This document shows, piece by piece, positions 25,849 through 34,750 of a DNA stretch of 64,000 nt. Location of the stretch: the NCBI GenBank assembly GCA_030538185.1, contig JAUNUK010000004.1:1-64000 (forward strand). The letters are read 5' to 3'. The translations under genes were made by a program, and so were the position numbers. Positions within the stretch are counted from its first letter, which is position 1. Each line of letters opens with the position of its first letter. Origin of the DNA: Actinomycetaceae bacterium (GTDB lineage: Bacteria > Actinomycetota > Actinomycetes > Actinomycetales > Actinomycetaceae). The notes below the pieces were generated by a model. The model was given only the letters and a program-made list of their open reading frames with translations. It did not search any database and was not told the origin of the DNA.

Positions 25849-28626
25849 ATGTGGCGTGTCACTTTACGCGGCATCTGGGCGAATATGGGTCGCTATCTGC
25901 TTTCGACATTGGCCATCGTTTTAGGCGTGGCTTTCCTGTCAGGCACCCTGGCTCTACGCGAGTCCGTGGATTCTGCAATGCGCTCGCTGATGACCTCGAC
26001 TATCACGGGAGACGTCTACGTCAGTGGACCTCCCGCAACTGCCCAGGCACCCCCTGAGCCTTCCTCGACATCCGCGCCCAGCACAGACGAAACCGAAGAA
26101 GTCGCCAGTAACACCAAGGACGTACCCGCCTTTCTAAACCTCAGCAACGATCTGCTTTCGCCTCTGCTGCAGCCGCAAAATAAACCGCTTTCTTTAGATC
26201 TTCTGCCCATCATTAAAGAGGTCCCAGGCGTCAGCTACGTCAACCCCGTTATCTATGGTTCTGGCATCCTTCTGGACGCCAAGGGAGTTCCTCAAACCCA
26301 TGGACTTGCCTCCACCAGAGTTGTCGCCTTGTATTCCAACCCACCTGGTCCAATCCTCAAAAGCGGGCGCATCCCCAAAGGGGAGGACGAAATCGCTCTC
26401 GAATCCGGTGCCCTGAAGCGTGCCGGATACGCAATCGGGGATAAGGCGAAGATGCTCTTGGGCGACAAGCTGGGGATGTACACAATTACCGGCGAAGTCA
26501 CCTACGGGTCTCCTTTACCCGTAGTGACCATGATCTACATGGATCCGGCGGTCCTCAAACCTATCTTCGCCCCGGACTCGAAGGTCCCATTCTTTGCATT
26601 GTCAACGGGCTCGGCTAACCCTGTCGTCATTGCTGATGAGGTCTCGCAAGCACTGGGGCCAGAAGCCATTGTGACCACGGGCGACCAAACCCGTGCTGAA
26701 CGCGAAGACGATGCCTCAAGAATTTTGGGCTTCATCAACGCCTTGATGCTCCTCTTCGTGGCATTGGCGTTGGGCGTCTCGGTTTTCATCATTGCCAACA
26801 CTTTTTCTATCACCGTTCAACAGCACGCCCGCGAATATGCTCTGCTGCGCGCCCTGGGCGCTTCAAGGGCGTCCGTCTTCTTTGTGGTCGTGGTCCAAGC
26901 TCTCATACTGGGCTTGGTGGGCTCTGTCCTGGGCATAGCATTATCCGCTGGCCTCCTTCGTCTGCTTGGCACCTTGCTACGCAATCCGACTTTTGGTCTG
27001 GAAGTAAACCTCGATGTCAGCTGGTCACTTTCCCCGCAGGTGATTCTCATCTCCCTTGGGATTGGTTCTTTGGTCACGGTTATCTCTGCCCTGATTCCGG
27101 CCAGACGCGCAGCCGCCTCCGCCCCCGTTGATGCCCTGCGCCTGGCACAAAACCCCCGTGAAAAAACCTTGCTGTGGCGCACTTTGTTTGGCGCGGCACT
27201 CCTTGGCGCAGGCGCCCTCGGCCTGTATTTGGGGGGATCCAGGCTGGCCGATCCTCACTCTGAAGTAGCCCTTGGACTGGGAGCCGCCGCCCTGTTGCTC
27301 GGCATCCTCATTGTGGCTCCCGCCCTCGTCAAGGCCTTCTTTGCCGTCTTTGCTTGGCCCTTAGCCAAGGCCACACCCGTGGTGGGAAAGTTGGCCCGGG
27401 GCAATGTCATGCGAAGCCCCCGCCGCACCGCCCTCACTGCCTCTGCACTATTCGTTGGCCTGAGCCTCATAACTGCTGGGGCGGCCGTCGCCTCATCGGC
27501 TGCCGCGTCAACCGCAGCCTTAACAAAAACCGCCATCAAGGCCGACCTCTTGCTCGTCTCTCAGTCTTCTCGTTACCAGCCCGCCGCCCTGACCGAGCGC
27601 CTACTCAAAATCGAGGACATCGAACAGGTCATCACCTCGGTTTCTACCGGCTCTGCCCAGGTCATATTGCCCAAGGGTTCAGGGGCTCAAGTCCAGGTCT
27701 CAACCGTAACCATCCCCTCTGCCACCCACGTCTTCCCCTTCACTATGGCCGAGGGCACCCTGTCGTGCCTAGAGGACGGCCAAATCATCGTCACCCCTGA
27801 TGAGGCGGCACGCCATCAGTGGAAACTTGGCGATTCCATCACCCTCGCCGGGGTCGAAGGCACCTACACCTCGCGCCTTTGCGCCATCGGGCACACCGAC
27901 GCGCTGGCAGGTACTTCCTTCTTCACCACCCCCTTGGTTGCCAAACAAATCGGCCTGACGGGCAGGAACACCCAGGTTTACCCGTTATTGCTGCGCGGGG
28001 GCGTCATTTCTAGCACCATGCCCACAGACACCCTTCCCGAGGGCGTCTCGATGGAACCCAGCACTACATCAGCTCCCAAGCCTCAGTTGACCTGGAAAGA
28101 CACAAAGGCTTGGGCGGGGCATCTGGCTGAGGTCCAGGAAAAGGCGCAAGAATCCGTAGCTGATTTATACGCCTACAGGGTTATGACCCCCAAAGAGCTC
28201 GAAAATTCCTCTGCCCATACAGCCCGCCAAGTCCTCTTGGCCCTCTATGCCCTTTTGGGCCTTTCCGTGATCATCGCCATTTTGGGCATTGTGAACACCT
28301 TGACCCTTGCGATTCTAGAACGCGGGCGTGAGATTTCTTTGCTGCGCTCCATTGGTCTATCCAGGGGCGCAACTCGGTGGGTTATTGTTGTGGAATCCGT
28401 GCTGACCTCCCTGTTTGCTTCTTCACTCGGGCTTGCCACCGGCCTGGTCTTGGCCTACAGTTTCCAGGCTTTCGCCTCCGATCTGGGCCTCACTGTCTTT
28501 GCTGTCCCCTGGGTCTCACTGATCATTATTGTTCTGGTTGCCTGTGTGGCCGGATGGCTTGCGGCCTTAATCCCTGCCGCTCAGGCTGCGCGCAGGCCAA
28601 TTTTGGACTCGGTTCTTCGCGCATAA
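25849..28626 (+). CDS. FtsX/MacB-type ABC transporter permease, two-domain
   Basis: A protein of 925 residues. An N-terminal helix is followed by an extracytoplasmic domain, three helices of a first FtsX unit (about 300-440), two more helices, a second extracytoplasmic domain and a final FtsX unit (ILGIVNTLTLAILERGREIS, LLRSIGLSRGA). This is the size and plan of large actinobacterial lipoprotein/envelope-stress type permeases paired with LolD-like ATPases. ATG follows GAAGG. It shares an operon with the long-tailed ATPase; cargo unknown. Confidence 0.9.
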   Translation: MWRVTLRGIWANMGRYLLSTLAIVLGVAFLSGTLALRESVDSAMRSLMTSTITGDVYVSGPPATAQAPPEPSSTSAPSTDETEEVASNTKDVPAFLNLSNDLLSPLLQPQNKPLSLDLLPIIKEVPGVSYVNPVIYGSGILLDAKGVPQTHGLASTRVVALYSNPPGPILKSGRIPKGEDEIALESGALKRAGYAIGDKAKMLLGDKLGMYTITGEVTYGSPLPVVTMIYMDPAVLKPIFAPDSKVPFFALSTGSANPVVIADEVSQALGPEAIVTTGDQTRAEREDDASRILGFINALMLLFVALALGVSVFIIANTFSITVQQHAREYALLRALGASRASVFFVVVVQALILGLVGSVLGIALSAGLLRLLGTLLRNPTFGLEVNLDVSWSLSPQVILISLGIGSLVTVISALIPARRAAASAPVDALRLAQNPREKTLLWRTLFGAALLGAGALGLYLGGSRLADPHSEVALGLGAAALLLGILIVAPALVKAFFAVFAWPLAKATPVVGKLARGNVMRSPRRTALTASALFVGLSLITAGAAVASSAAASTAALTKTAIKADLLLVSQSSRYQPAALTERLLKIEDIEQVITSVSTGSAQVILPKGSGAQVQVSTVTIPSATHVFPFTMAEGTLSCLEDGQIIVTPDEAARHQWKLGDSITLAGVEGTYTSRLCAIGHTDALAGTSFFTTPLVAKQIGLTGRNTQVYPLLLRGGVISSTMPTDTLPEGVSMEPSTTSAPKPQLTWKDTKAWAGHLAEVQEKAQESVADLYAYRVMTPKELENSSAHTARQVLLALYALLGLSVIIAILGIVNTLTLAILERGREISLLRSIGLSRGATRWVIVVESVLTSLFASSLGLATGLVLAYSFQAFASDLGLTVFAVPWVSLIIIVLVACVAGWLAALIPAAQAARRPILDSVLRA

Positions 28627-28727
28627 GGCACAGTTTGCCCAGCACACGCGCACGTTTCGTGGGAAGATGTATGAACCGCCAGTATTCACCTTGCCCCCTG
28701 CACACCTCACTCACGGAAGGGAGAGAC

Positions 28728-29219
28728 ATGGCACCTTTGGATTCTTCTGCATCCGAATCTGCGTCCCAACAGGCTGATCCATCCCAGTCTCAACCTGTTG
28801 CGCCACAGACCATCGGCACCTTATTTGCCCAAGTCTCTGATCATCTTTCGACCCTTGTCTCCACAGAGATTCAACTCGCCAAGGCTAAGGCCATGCGTTC
28901 AGCACAGGCTGCAGGCCTCGGGGTTGCCTTGCTTGCAGTGGCCGGTTTCCTCGCAGTTTTCGGTTTCGGCTGGCTGTTATCGGCATCTTTTAGGGCCCTT
29001 GCCCTCGTTGTGCCGCATTGGGCTGCTGCCCTGATCGTCGCAGGTGGTCTCTTATTGCTCGCTGGGATATTGGCTTTGGTGGGGATCGCGTCCCTGAAAC
29101 GCTCCCATAAATACGTCCCCGATCCGAAGGCCGGTTTGCAAGCCGATCTGGATGCGGTAAAGGCATCTTTTGTGAAACAGACTGTGAAACTGACCGAAAC
29201 TTCCAAGGACACACCATGA
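28728..29219 (+). CDS. Holin-X-like / phage-holin family membrane protein
   Basis: A protein of 163 residues from ATG 28728 after a GGAAGGGAGAG ribosome site. A disordered, Gln/Ser-rich N-terminus precedes an amphipathic helix (SDHLSTLVSTEIQLAKAKA) and two long hydrophobic helices, the plan of the actinobacterial 'phage holin family / holin-X' proteins. These are chromosomal envelope proteins rather than lysis genes. The stop overlaps the DUF3618 gene by four bases, the usual pairing in actinobacteria. Confidence 0.8.
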   Translation: MAPLDSSASESASQQADPSQSQPVAPQTIGTLFAQVSDHLSTLVSTEIQLAKAKAMRSAQAAGLGVALLAVAGFLAVFGFGWLLSASFRALALVVPHWAAALIVAGGLLLLAGILALVGIASLKRSHKYVPDPKAGLQADLDAVKASFVKQTVKLTETSKDTP

Positions 29220-29575
29220 CCCCACAGACCGATCCCCCCTCCGGTAACGCCCCGACACCAAAACTGCCTTCGGTAGAGGAACTAGAGGCCACTCTCGCCG
29301 ACACTCGAAGCGCCATGACCTCAACCGTGGACGAGCTCGTAACCCGATTACACCCCGCGACAGTGGCCAAAGACCTCAAAGAAGATGCCTTTAAACGCTC
29401 TCAAGAAGCGATGAACTCTGTAAAGGACGCAGTTTTAGGCGCAAGTGAAACCATTGTGACAACTTTGGATCGCGCCTCCCTGGGCGATGAGCGCTCGAAA
29501 AAAATCGTCTACGGCGTCCTAGCCGGGGCTGGGGTCGCCCTGGCCCTCGTCGTCATTAAACTAATTAGACGTTAG
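29216..29575 (+). CDS. DUF3618 domain protein
   Basis: A protein of 119 residues with the DUF3618 pattern VEELEATLADTRSAMTSTVDEL followed by RLHPATVAKD, an amphipathic middle and one C-terminal membrane helix (VLAGAGVALALVVIKLI) ending in basic residues. It is coupled to the holin-like gene (ATGA). Function is not established; it is likely a small inner-face envelope protein. Confidence 0.85.
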   Translation: MTPQTDPPSGNAPTPKLPSVEELEATLADTRSAMTSTVDELVTRLHPATVAKDLKEDAFKRSQEAMNSVKDAVLGASETIVTTLDRASLGDERSKKIVYGVLAGAGVALALVVIKLIRR

Positions 29576-29715
29576 TTTTTTGCCCATTAACTCCATTTCT
29601 TTACCCGTGGAATGGAAACGAAGCTGTTTTCACGATAGGCTAACCCAGGAACATATAAGGATTCGGGGCTGCATTTCCAGGTGCGCCCTCATTACTGTTG
29701 GAGGGGGTCGACCCC

Positions 29716-29910
29716 ATGGGGCGCGGCCGTCAAAAGGCTAAGCAGACGAAGGTTGCACGTAGGCTCAAGTATTACAGTGAAGAGCCAGATCTCGCGGCAC
29801 TACAGCGCGAGCTCTCAGGTGAACCCAGATCCCAAAACGCAGGCTCTTCAGATAAGTACGAAGAAGACGATCCTTACGCGCACTACTACGACCCCGAAGA
29901 AGATCGGTAA
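29716..29910 (+). CDS. DUF3073 domain protein
   Basis: A protein of 64 residues. MGRGRQKAKQTKVARRLKYY with a following LAALQRELSG is the hallmark of DUF3073, a small basic/acidic actinobacterial protein, often next to purine genes. I start at ATG 29716 because the family begins MGRGR. It ends with an acidic tail (YEEDDPYAHYYDPEED). Its 3' end overlaps purM on the other strand by 25 bases. Confidence 0.88.
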   Translation: MGRGRQKAKQTKVARRLKYYSEEPDLAALQRELSGEPRSQNAGSSDKYEEDDPYAHYYDPEEDR

Positions 29911-31193
29911 TTTCCACTCAAGGCGACCCCACCGCCCGAAGACCCCTTCATCCCAGCAATAATCCTGGCGCCCTCTGGCGGCTTTAAAGAAGATTCCACG
30001 CGGCCAATCCTCCACGCAACTATGCCTTGCGCCGCACTCAGGGCGATGGCGTCCTCGGCAAATCTTTCATCGACTATGGCGACCATGCCGATCCCCATGT
30101 TTAACGTCGCTTCCAGGTCGTCCATCGGGACCCTGCCAAGGTCCCCGACTAGCCCAAACATCGCTGGCACCTGCCACGTTGAGCGATCCACGTGCGCCAT
30201 AAGGCCAGCCGGTATGACGCGGCACAGGTTTGCGCCCAAGCCTCCCCCCGTGACGTGGGACAAGGCATGGAGGCCCGAGGGCGTCACGGTGCCGACCGCA
30301 GCCTCAGACAGCACGGCCGCTTCGTCTCCGTCCCAATCCCGCGCCGCCAGCCTGCCCGCGCGCGCCATATCCAAGCACACCGTGGTGTACAGGCGGGTGG
30401 GAATCAGCAACGCTTCTGCCAAGGTCTCCGGCGAACCGTCTGGCCCCGTCAGTTCGGGAACCGCCCGGTCATAATCCCAGTCGGCGTCAGCAAACACCCT
30501 GCGCACCAGGGAGTACCCATTGGAATGCAGCCCGGAAGAAGCCAGTCCGATTACCGCGTCGCCCTCGCGCACGCGCGCGGCTCCCAGCACGTCAGCCGCG
30601 TCCACTACCCCTGTGGCAGCCCCCGCAACGTCGTACTCGTCCAGGCCCATGAGCCCCGGGTGCTCTGCGGTTTCTCCGCCAATCAGGGGGGTGTCGATGC
30701 TGGCACAGGCACGGGCGATACCGCCAACGATCTGGGCGATGACCTCCGGATCAACCCTGCCACAAGCAATATAATCGGTCATAAACAGGGGTTTTGCCCC
30801 TACGACGACGATGTCATCGACCACCATGCCCACCAGGTCCTGCCCTATAGTGTGGTGGATCCCGGTCTGTTGGGCGATAGCCACTTTGGTGCCCACCCCG
30901 TCGGTAGAGGTCGCCAACAGCGGTTTACTCATGCCTCGAAGCGCGCTTGCGTCCACCAGGCCAGCGAAGCCCCCATCTTGGGCAAGGACAGTGTCGTTGA
31001 AGGTCGCTTTGATTTCATCCTTCATCAGTTCAACGGCGCGATCCCCTGCTGCCACATCGACACCCGCCATGGCGTAGGTCATGGCTTCGAAGTCGTGATC
31101 CACATTGCGTTGCCCTTCAGCGTCCTCGCTGCCCCTGGATTGTGCCTTGTCCACTGCGTCCACCTTGTCTCTTCTAATTGTTTTGGCTTTCAT
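29886..31193 (-). CDS. purM: Phosphoribosylformylglycinamidine cyclo-ligase (AIR synthase)
   Basis: A protein of 435 residues. It closes the imidazole ring, FGAM to AIR, in step 5 of purine synthesis. Family motifs: MTYAMAGVDVAAGD, STDGVGTKVAIAQ, GQDLVGMVVDDIVVVGAKPLF, GGETAEHPG and HVTGGGLGANLCR. About 35 charged residues precede the first motif, longer than E. coli PurM. The start overlaps purF by 20 bases, so purF-purM is one transcription unit. The C-terminal codons overlap the DUF3073 gene on the plus strand. Confidence 0.93.
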   Translation of the reverse strand: MKAKTIRRDKVDAVDKAQSRGSEDAEGQRNVDHDFEAMTYAMAGVDVAAGDRAVELMKDEIKATFNDTVLAQDGGFAGLVDASALRGMSKPLLATSTDGVGTKVAIAQQTGIHHTIGQDLVGMVVDDIVVVGAKPLFMTDYIACGRVDPEVIAQIVGGIARACASIDTPLIGGETAEHPGLMGLDEYDVAGAATGVVDAADVLGAARVREGDAVIGLASSGLHSNGYSLVRRVFADADWDYDRAVPELTGPDGSPETLAEALLIPTRLYTTVCLDMARAGRLAARDWDGDEAAVLSEAAVGTVTPSGLHALSHVTGGGLGANLCRVIPAGLMAHVDRSTWQVPAMFGLVGDLGRVPMDDLEATLNMGIGMVAIVDERFAEDAIALSAAQGIVAWRIGRVESSLKPPEGARIIAGMKGSSGGGVALSGNYRSSSGS

Positions 31194-32835
31194 TTTGCGA
31201 GGGCGACATCCCGCCCGCCTCGCTCACCGCGATTGTTCCGCTCACCGCATCCGCGACGCCCGCGCCTCCGGTAATGCCCTCAAAGCCCGGGACCTCCACC
31301 GGATAAACACCCGTGAAACACGCGGTACAAAGGTCAGATCTGGCCTGACCTGTGGCTTCTATCATGCCGTCCTCGGAAAGGAAACCTAAAGTGTCTGCCC
31401 CAATCGAGGTGCGGATTTCTTCGATGCTCATGCCCGAGGCGATCAACTCTGCGCGGGTGGCGAAGTCGATGCCGTAGAAGCAAGGCCAGGTGACGGGCGG
31501 GGAGGAGATGCGCACGTGGACTTCCACGGCGCCGGCCTCGCGCAGCATGCGCACCAGGGCGCGTTGGGTGTTGCCGCGCACGATTGAATCGTCGACGACG
31601 ACCAGTCTTTTGCCGGCGACGACCGAACGCAGGGGGTTCAGTTTCACGCGAATGCCCATTTGGCGCATGGTTTGTGTGGGTTGAATGAAGGTGCGTCCCA
31701 CGTAGGCGTTTTTGACTAGGCCCTGGGCGAAGGGGATGCCAGAGGCCTCGGCGTAACCGATGGCGGCGGGCGTTCCAGAGTCGGGGGTGGGCATCACCAA
31801 GTCAGCGTCCACCGCGTGTTCGGCGGCCAAGGCAGCACCCATGGCGCGTCTGGCTGCCACAACCGAGGTTCCAGCAATCGCCGTGTCGGGTCGCGCCAAG
31901 TAGACGTATTCGAAGATACAGCCGGCGGGGTCGGCTTCGGCAAAATGCCTGCTGCTCACCCCGGAAGCGTTGATCGCCAAAAGCTCCCCTGGGGCTATTT
32001 CGCGCACGAAAGTCGCGCCGATAATGTCGAGGGCTGCCGTCTCTGAGGCCACCACCCAGCCGTTATCCAGGCGCCCCAGCACTAGGGGATGGAAGCCGTG
32101 CGGGTCGCGGGCCGCATACAAGGTGCCCTCGTCCATAAAGGCCAGGGAGAATGCGCCAGACAGTCGAGGCAGGACCTCCATCATGGTCGACAGCAGGGGC
32201 GCTTCGCCGCCCGACACGGCAACCTGGCGCGAAACGTGGTTGACCAGTGCGGTAATTACTGTTGTGTCGGTTGTGGACCCGCGGCCCAGGGCGTCGCTGA
32301 GGTCCTCGCCGCCAAAGCGCGACTGGATTTCCGCAATCAGTTCACGCGTATTCACCAGGTTCCCGTTGTGCGCCAAGGCCAGGGTACCAAAAGCAGTTGG
32401 CCCCAAGGTCGGCTGAGCGTTTTCCCAGTTAGAAGCCCCTTGTGTTGCGTAACGCACATGTCCGACTGCCACGTGCCCGCTCAAAACCCCCAGGGATTTA
32501 TCGTCGAAGACCTGCGAAACCAGGCCCATGTCCTTATAGACCAAGATCTTTTCACCGTCGGTAACAGCGATACCTGCGGCCTCTTGTCCCCTGTGTTGCA
32601 GGGCGTACAGCCCGAAGTACGTCATGCGGGCAACGTCCTCGCCAGGCGCCCACACCCCGAATACGCCACACTCTTCGCGAGGCTTCCCATCGGCCTCGAC
32701 CTGGGATAAGGGGTCTTCCACCCGGCCTGCTAACGGGCCTGGTAACTGGCCTGCTAACGGGTCCGTAACCCGCCCCATAACCGCCACATTTCCACACTGC
32801 CCAAGGTTGTTGCTTGCCGCGAAGTCTTTCAACAC
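31174..32835 (-). CDS. purF: Amidophosphoribosyltransferase
   Basis: About 553 residues from GTG 32835, preceded by GGGAGGA; the frame is open further upstream to 33120. It commits PRPP to purine synthesis. Cys56 in EECGVFGVW is the glutaminase nucleophile exposed after propeptide removal; ALQHRGQEAAGIAV follows, and VVDDSIVRGNT is the PRPP loop. The predicted propeptide of about 55 residues is long and carries a repeated PLAG / DPL sequence from direct DNA repeats at 32717-32765. It overlaps purM. Confidence 0.92.
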   Translation of the reverse strand: MLKDFAASNNLGQCGNVAVMGRVTDPLAGQLPGPLAGRVEDPLSQVEADGKPREECGVFGVWAPGEDVARMTYFGLYALQHRGQEAAGIAVTDGEKILVYKDMGLVSQVFDDKSLGVLSGHVAVGHVRYATQGASNWENAQPTLGPTAFGTLALAHNGNLVNTRELIAEIQSRFGGEDLSDALGRGSTTDTTVITALVNHVSRQVAVSGGEAPLLSTMMEVLPRLSGAFSLAFMDEGTLYAARDPHGFHPLVLGRLDNGWVVASETAALDIIGATFVREIAPGELLAINASGVSSRHFAEADPAGCIFEYVYLARPDTAIAGTSVVAARRAMGAALAAEHAVDADLVMPTPDSGTPAAIGYAEASGIPFAQGLVKNAYVGRTFIQPTQTMRQMGIRVKLNPLRSVVAGKRLVVVDDSIVRGNTQRALVRMLREAGAVEVHVRISSPPVTWPCFYGIDFATRAELIASGMSIEEIRTSIGADTLGFLSEDGMIEATGQARSDLCTACFTGVYPVEVPGFEGITGGAGVADAVSGTIAVSEAGGMSPSQNESQNN

Positions 32836-32976
32836 CGCTCCATCCTCCCACACATGATTCCACTCACAAAAGCGATGAGGACGAAGCCTTTTCCGCTTTT
32901 CGCTAGTAACTTTGGAGTCACGACTCCCACGTCCAGCTCTCCATAACTCTGGGCGCGGCCAAGGCAAGGGGCTCTC

Positions 32977-34680
32977 ATGAACGATTTTCCACATTCTTCG
33001 GTCCTCTGGGGCACTCCCGTCGTCCCCGGCGTCGCGATAGGCACGGTTGCCTGGGTTCACCGGGTTACGGTGCCGCCCACACACGCCCCAGATTTGCCCG
33101 AGGGCGAACGCGCAGCGCATGTGGAAGCTTTCAAGGCTGCAGCCGATGCGGTTCGGGATTCCTTATTTGAACGTGCGCAAGGCTTGAAGGGCTCTGCCCG
33201 TGAGGTGGTCGACATGACGGCCGCTGTGGCAGCTGACCCGGCCTTGTCTGCCAAAGTAGAGACCTTGATTACTGGTGGAATACCTGCGGTTCAAGCGGTT
33301 ATGGCCGCCGCCGACGTGTTCATTGACCAGTTCATCGCAGCAGGAACCGTCATGGCAGAACGCGCCGCCGACGTGGCCGATGTGCGTGACCGCATTGTGG
33401 CACGCCTGCTTGGACAGCCAGAACCTGGCCTACCTCACATGGACTCCCCGGTTATTTTGATGGCCGATGATTTGGCTCCTGTGGATACAGCGACCCTAAA
33501 CCCTGACATGGTTAAAGCCTTGGTGACCGTGGGGGGCGGTCCGACTTCACACACCGCCATTATTGCCAGGCAGTTGGGCATCCCCTGTGTGGTTGCAGCC
33601 CATCTGGCAAGGCAGATTCCCAACGGCGTAAAGGTCTTGGTGGACGGCACTGTGGGCAGGATTCAACAAGATCCTGACCCTGAACAAACCCAGGAATTAC
33701 TTGCCCAGGACGCCCAGCGCCGAGAGAGGGTCGCCGCCTGGCGCGGGCCTGCCACCTTGGCCGATGGACGCCCTGTCCGCTTGCTGGCCAATTCCCAAAC
33801 GGCAGCCGGTGTCGCCATGGCCTTGAGTAAAGGGGCAGAGGGCATCGGCCTGTTTCGCACCGAACTGGTGTTCTTGAACTCGGTGACAGAACCTTCAATC
33901 GAGGAACAAGTCCGCGCCTATCAACCGGCCTTCGACACCTTCCCGGACGGGTACGTCGTAATTCGCACCCTGGACGCCGGTTCGGACAAACCCATCACTT
34001 TCGCAAACCTGCGCGGCGAGGACAACCCCGCCTTGGGCGTGCGAGGCATCAGAATCTCGGGGCCACACCCTGATTTGTTATTGCATCAGCTTGACGCCAT
34101 CGCCTTGGCCGGGGAAAAGATCATTTCCGAGGGCGGACAGGTGCGGGTCATGGCCCCCATGGTTGCCACCTTGCCAGAGGCTCGCTGGTTTGCTGACCTG
34201 GCACGTGAACGCGGTTTGTCGCCAGGCATCATGGTCGAGGTGCCCTCGGTGGCACTAATGGCTGACAGGTTTTTTGAGGCCGTGGATTTTGTGTCTATTG
34301 GCACTAATGACTTGACGCAGTACACCATGGCTGCCGATCGCCTAAGTCCCCACTTGGCGACATATTCTGATCCTTGGCAGCCGGCGGTCTTGACGCTGGT
34401 CGACATGGTGTGTGCAGCGGGCAGGGCTGCTGCCCCTGGGGGCAAACCTGTGGGTGTGTGTGGCGAGGCCGCAGCTGACCCGGCCCTTGCTGCGGTGTTG
34501 TTGGGTATGGGGGTCACGTCTTTGTCTATGGCCCCTATGGCTTTAGCTACGGTTGGCGCCGAGTTAGCAGAGCTGTCTTTTGAGCAGTGCCTGGCAGCAG
34601 CCAAGGCGGTGCGTGTAGCAAACGACCCAACGGATGCCAGGAACAGGGCCTACGAAGCCCTGGGCTTCACCCGCCAATAA
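32977..34680 (+). CDS. ptsI: Phosphoenolpyruvate-protein phosphotransferase, PTS Enzyme I
   Basis: A protein of 567 residues, the normal EI length. It takes phosphate from PEP and passes it to HPr for sugar uptake. The phosphorylated residue is His192 in GGPTSHTAII; FRTELVFLNS, DAGSDKP and the C-terminal GVCGEAAADP (with the PEP-site Cys) are family motifs. ATG with AAGGGG upstream. No ptsH or sugar permease is adjacent. It is divergent from purF. Confidence 0.95.
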   Translation: MNDFPHSSVLWGTPVVPGVAIGTVAWVHRVTVPPTHAPDLPEGERAAHVEAFKAAADAVRDSLFERAQGLKGSAREVVDMTAAVAADPALSAKVETLITGGIPAVQAVMAAADVFIDQFIAAGTVMAERAADVADVRDRIVARLLGQPEPGLPHMDSPVILMADDLAPVDTATLNPDMVKALVTVGGGPTSHTAIIARQLGIPCVVAAHLARQIPNGVKVLVDGTVGRIQQDPDPEQTQELLAQDAQRRERVAAWRGPATLADGRPVRLLANSQTAAGVAMALSKGAEGIGLFRTELVFLNSVTEPSIEEQVRAYQPAFDTFPDGYVVIRTLDAGSDKPITFANLRGEDNPALGVRGIRISGPHPDLLLHQLDAIALAGEKIISEGGQVRVMAPMVATLPEARWFADLARERGLSPGIMVEVPSVALMADRFFEAVDFVSIGTNDLTQYTMAADRLSPHLATYSDPWQPAVLTLVDMVCAAGRAAAPGGKPVGVCGEAAADPALAAVLLGMGVTSLSMAPMALATVGAELAELSFEQCLAAAKAVRVANDPTDARNRAYEALGFTRQ

Positions 34681-34681
34681 T

Positions 34682-34736
34682 CCTGCAAAACGCTCAATCC
34701 ATTCCCTGCAAAACGCTCAATCCATTCCCTGCAAAA
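34682..34736. repeat. Two and a half tandem 23-bp repeats upstream of the DUF4143 ATPase gene
   Basis: Two exact 23-bp units (34682-34704, 34705-34727), each containing CCTGCAAAACGCTCAATCC, and a partial third (CCTGCAAAA). They directly precede a -10-like TATACT at 34739-34744, so the repeats occupy the place of a -35 and upstream region. They could be binding sites for a regulator. Confidence 0.8.
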
Positions 34737-34750
34737 TGTATACTAGATGC

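Noticed and set aside
28728..29219. Prophage holin gene
   Set aside because: No phage genes lie nearby; pairing with DUF3618 is the usual chromosomal arrangement in actinobacteria.
30192..31274. 360-codon plus-strand frame opposite purM and the end of purF
   Set aside because: Antisense to conserved enzymes, His/Arg-rich shadow composition, no start signals.
34682..34736. Short CRISPR array
   Set aside because: The 23-bp units are directly adjacent with no spacers, and no cas genes are nearby. No CRISPR is present in the window.
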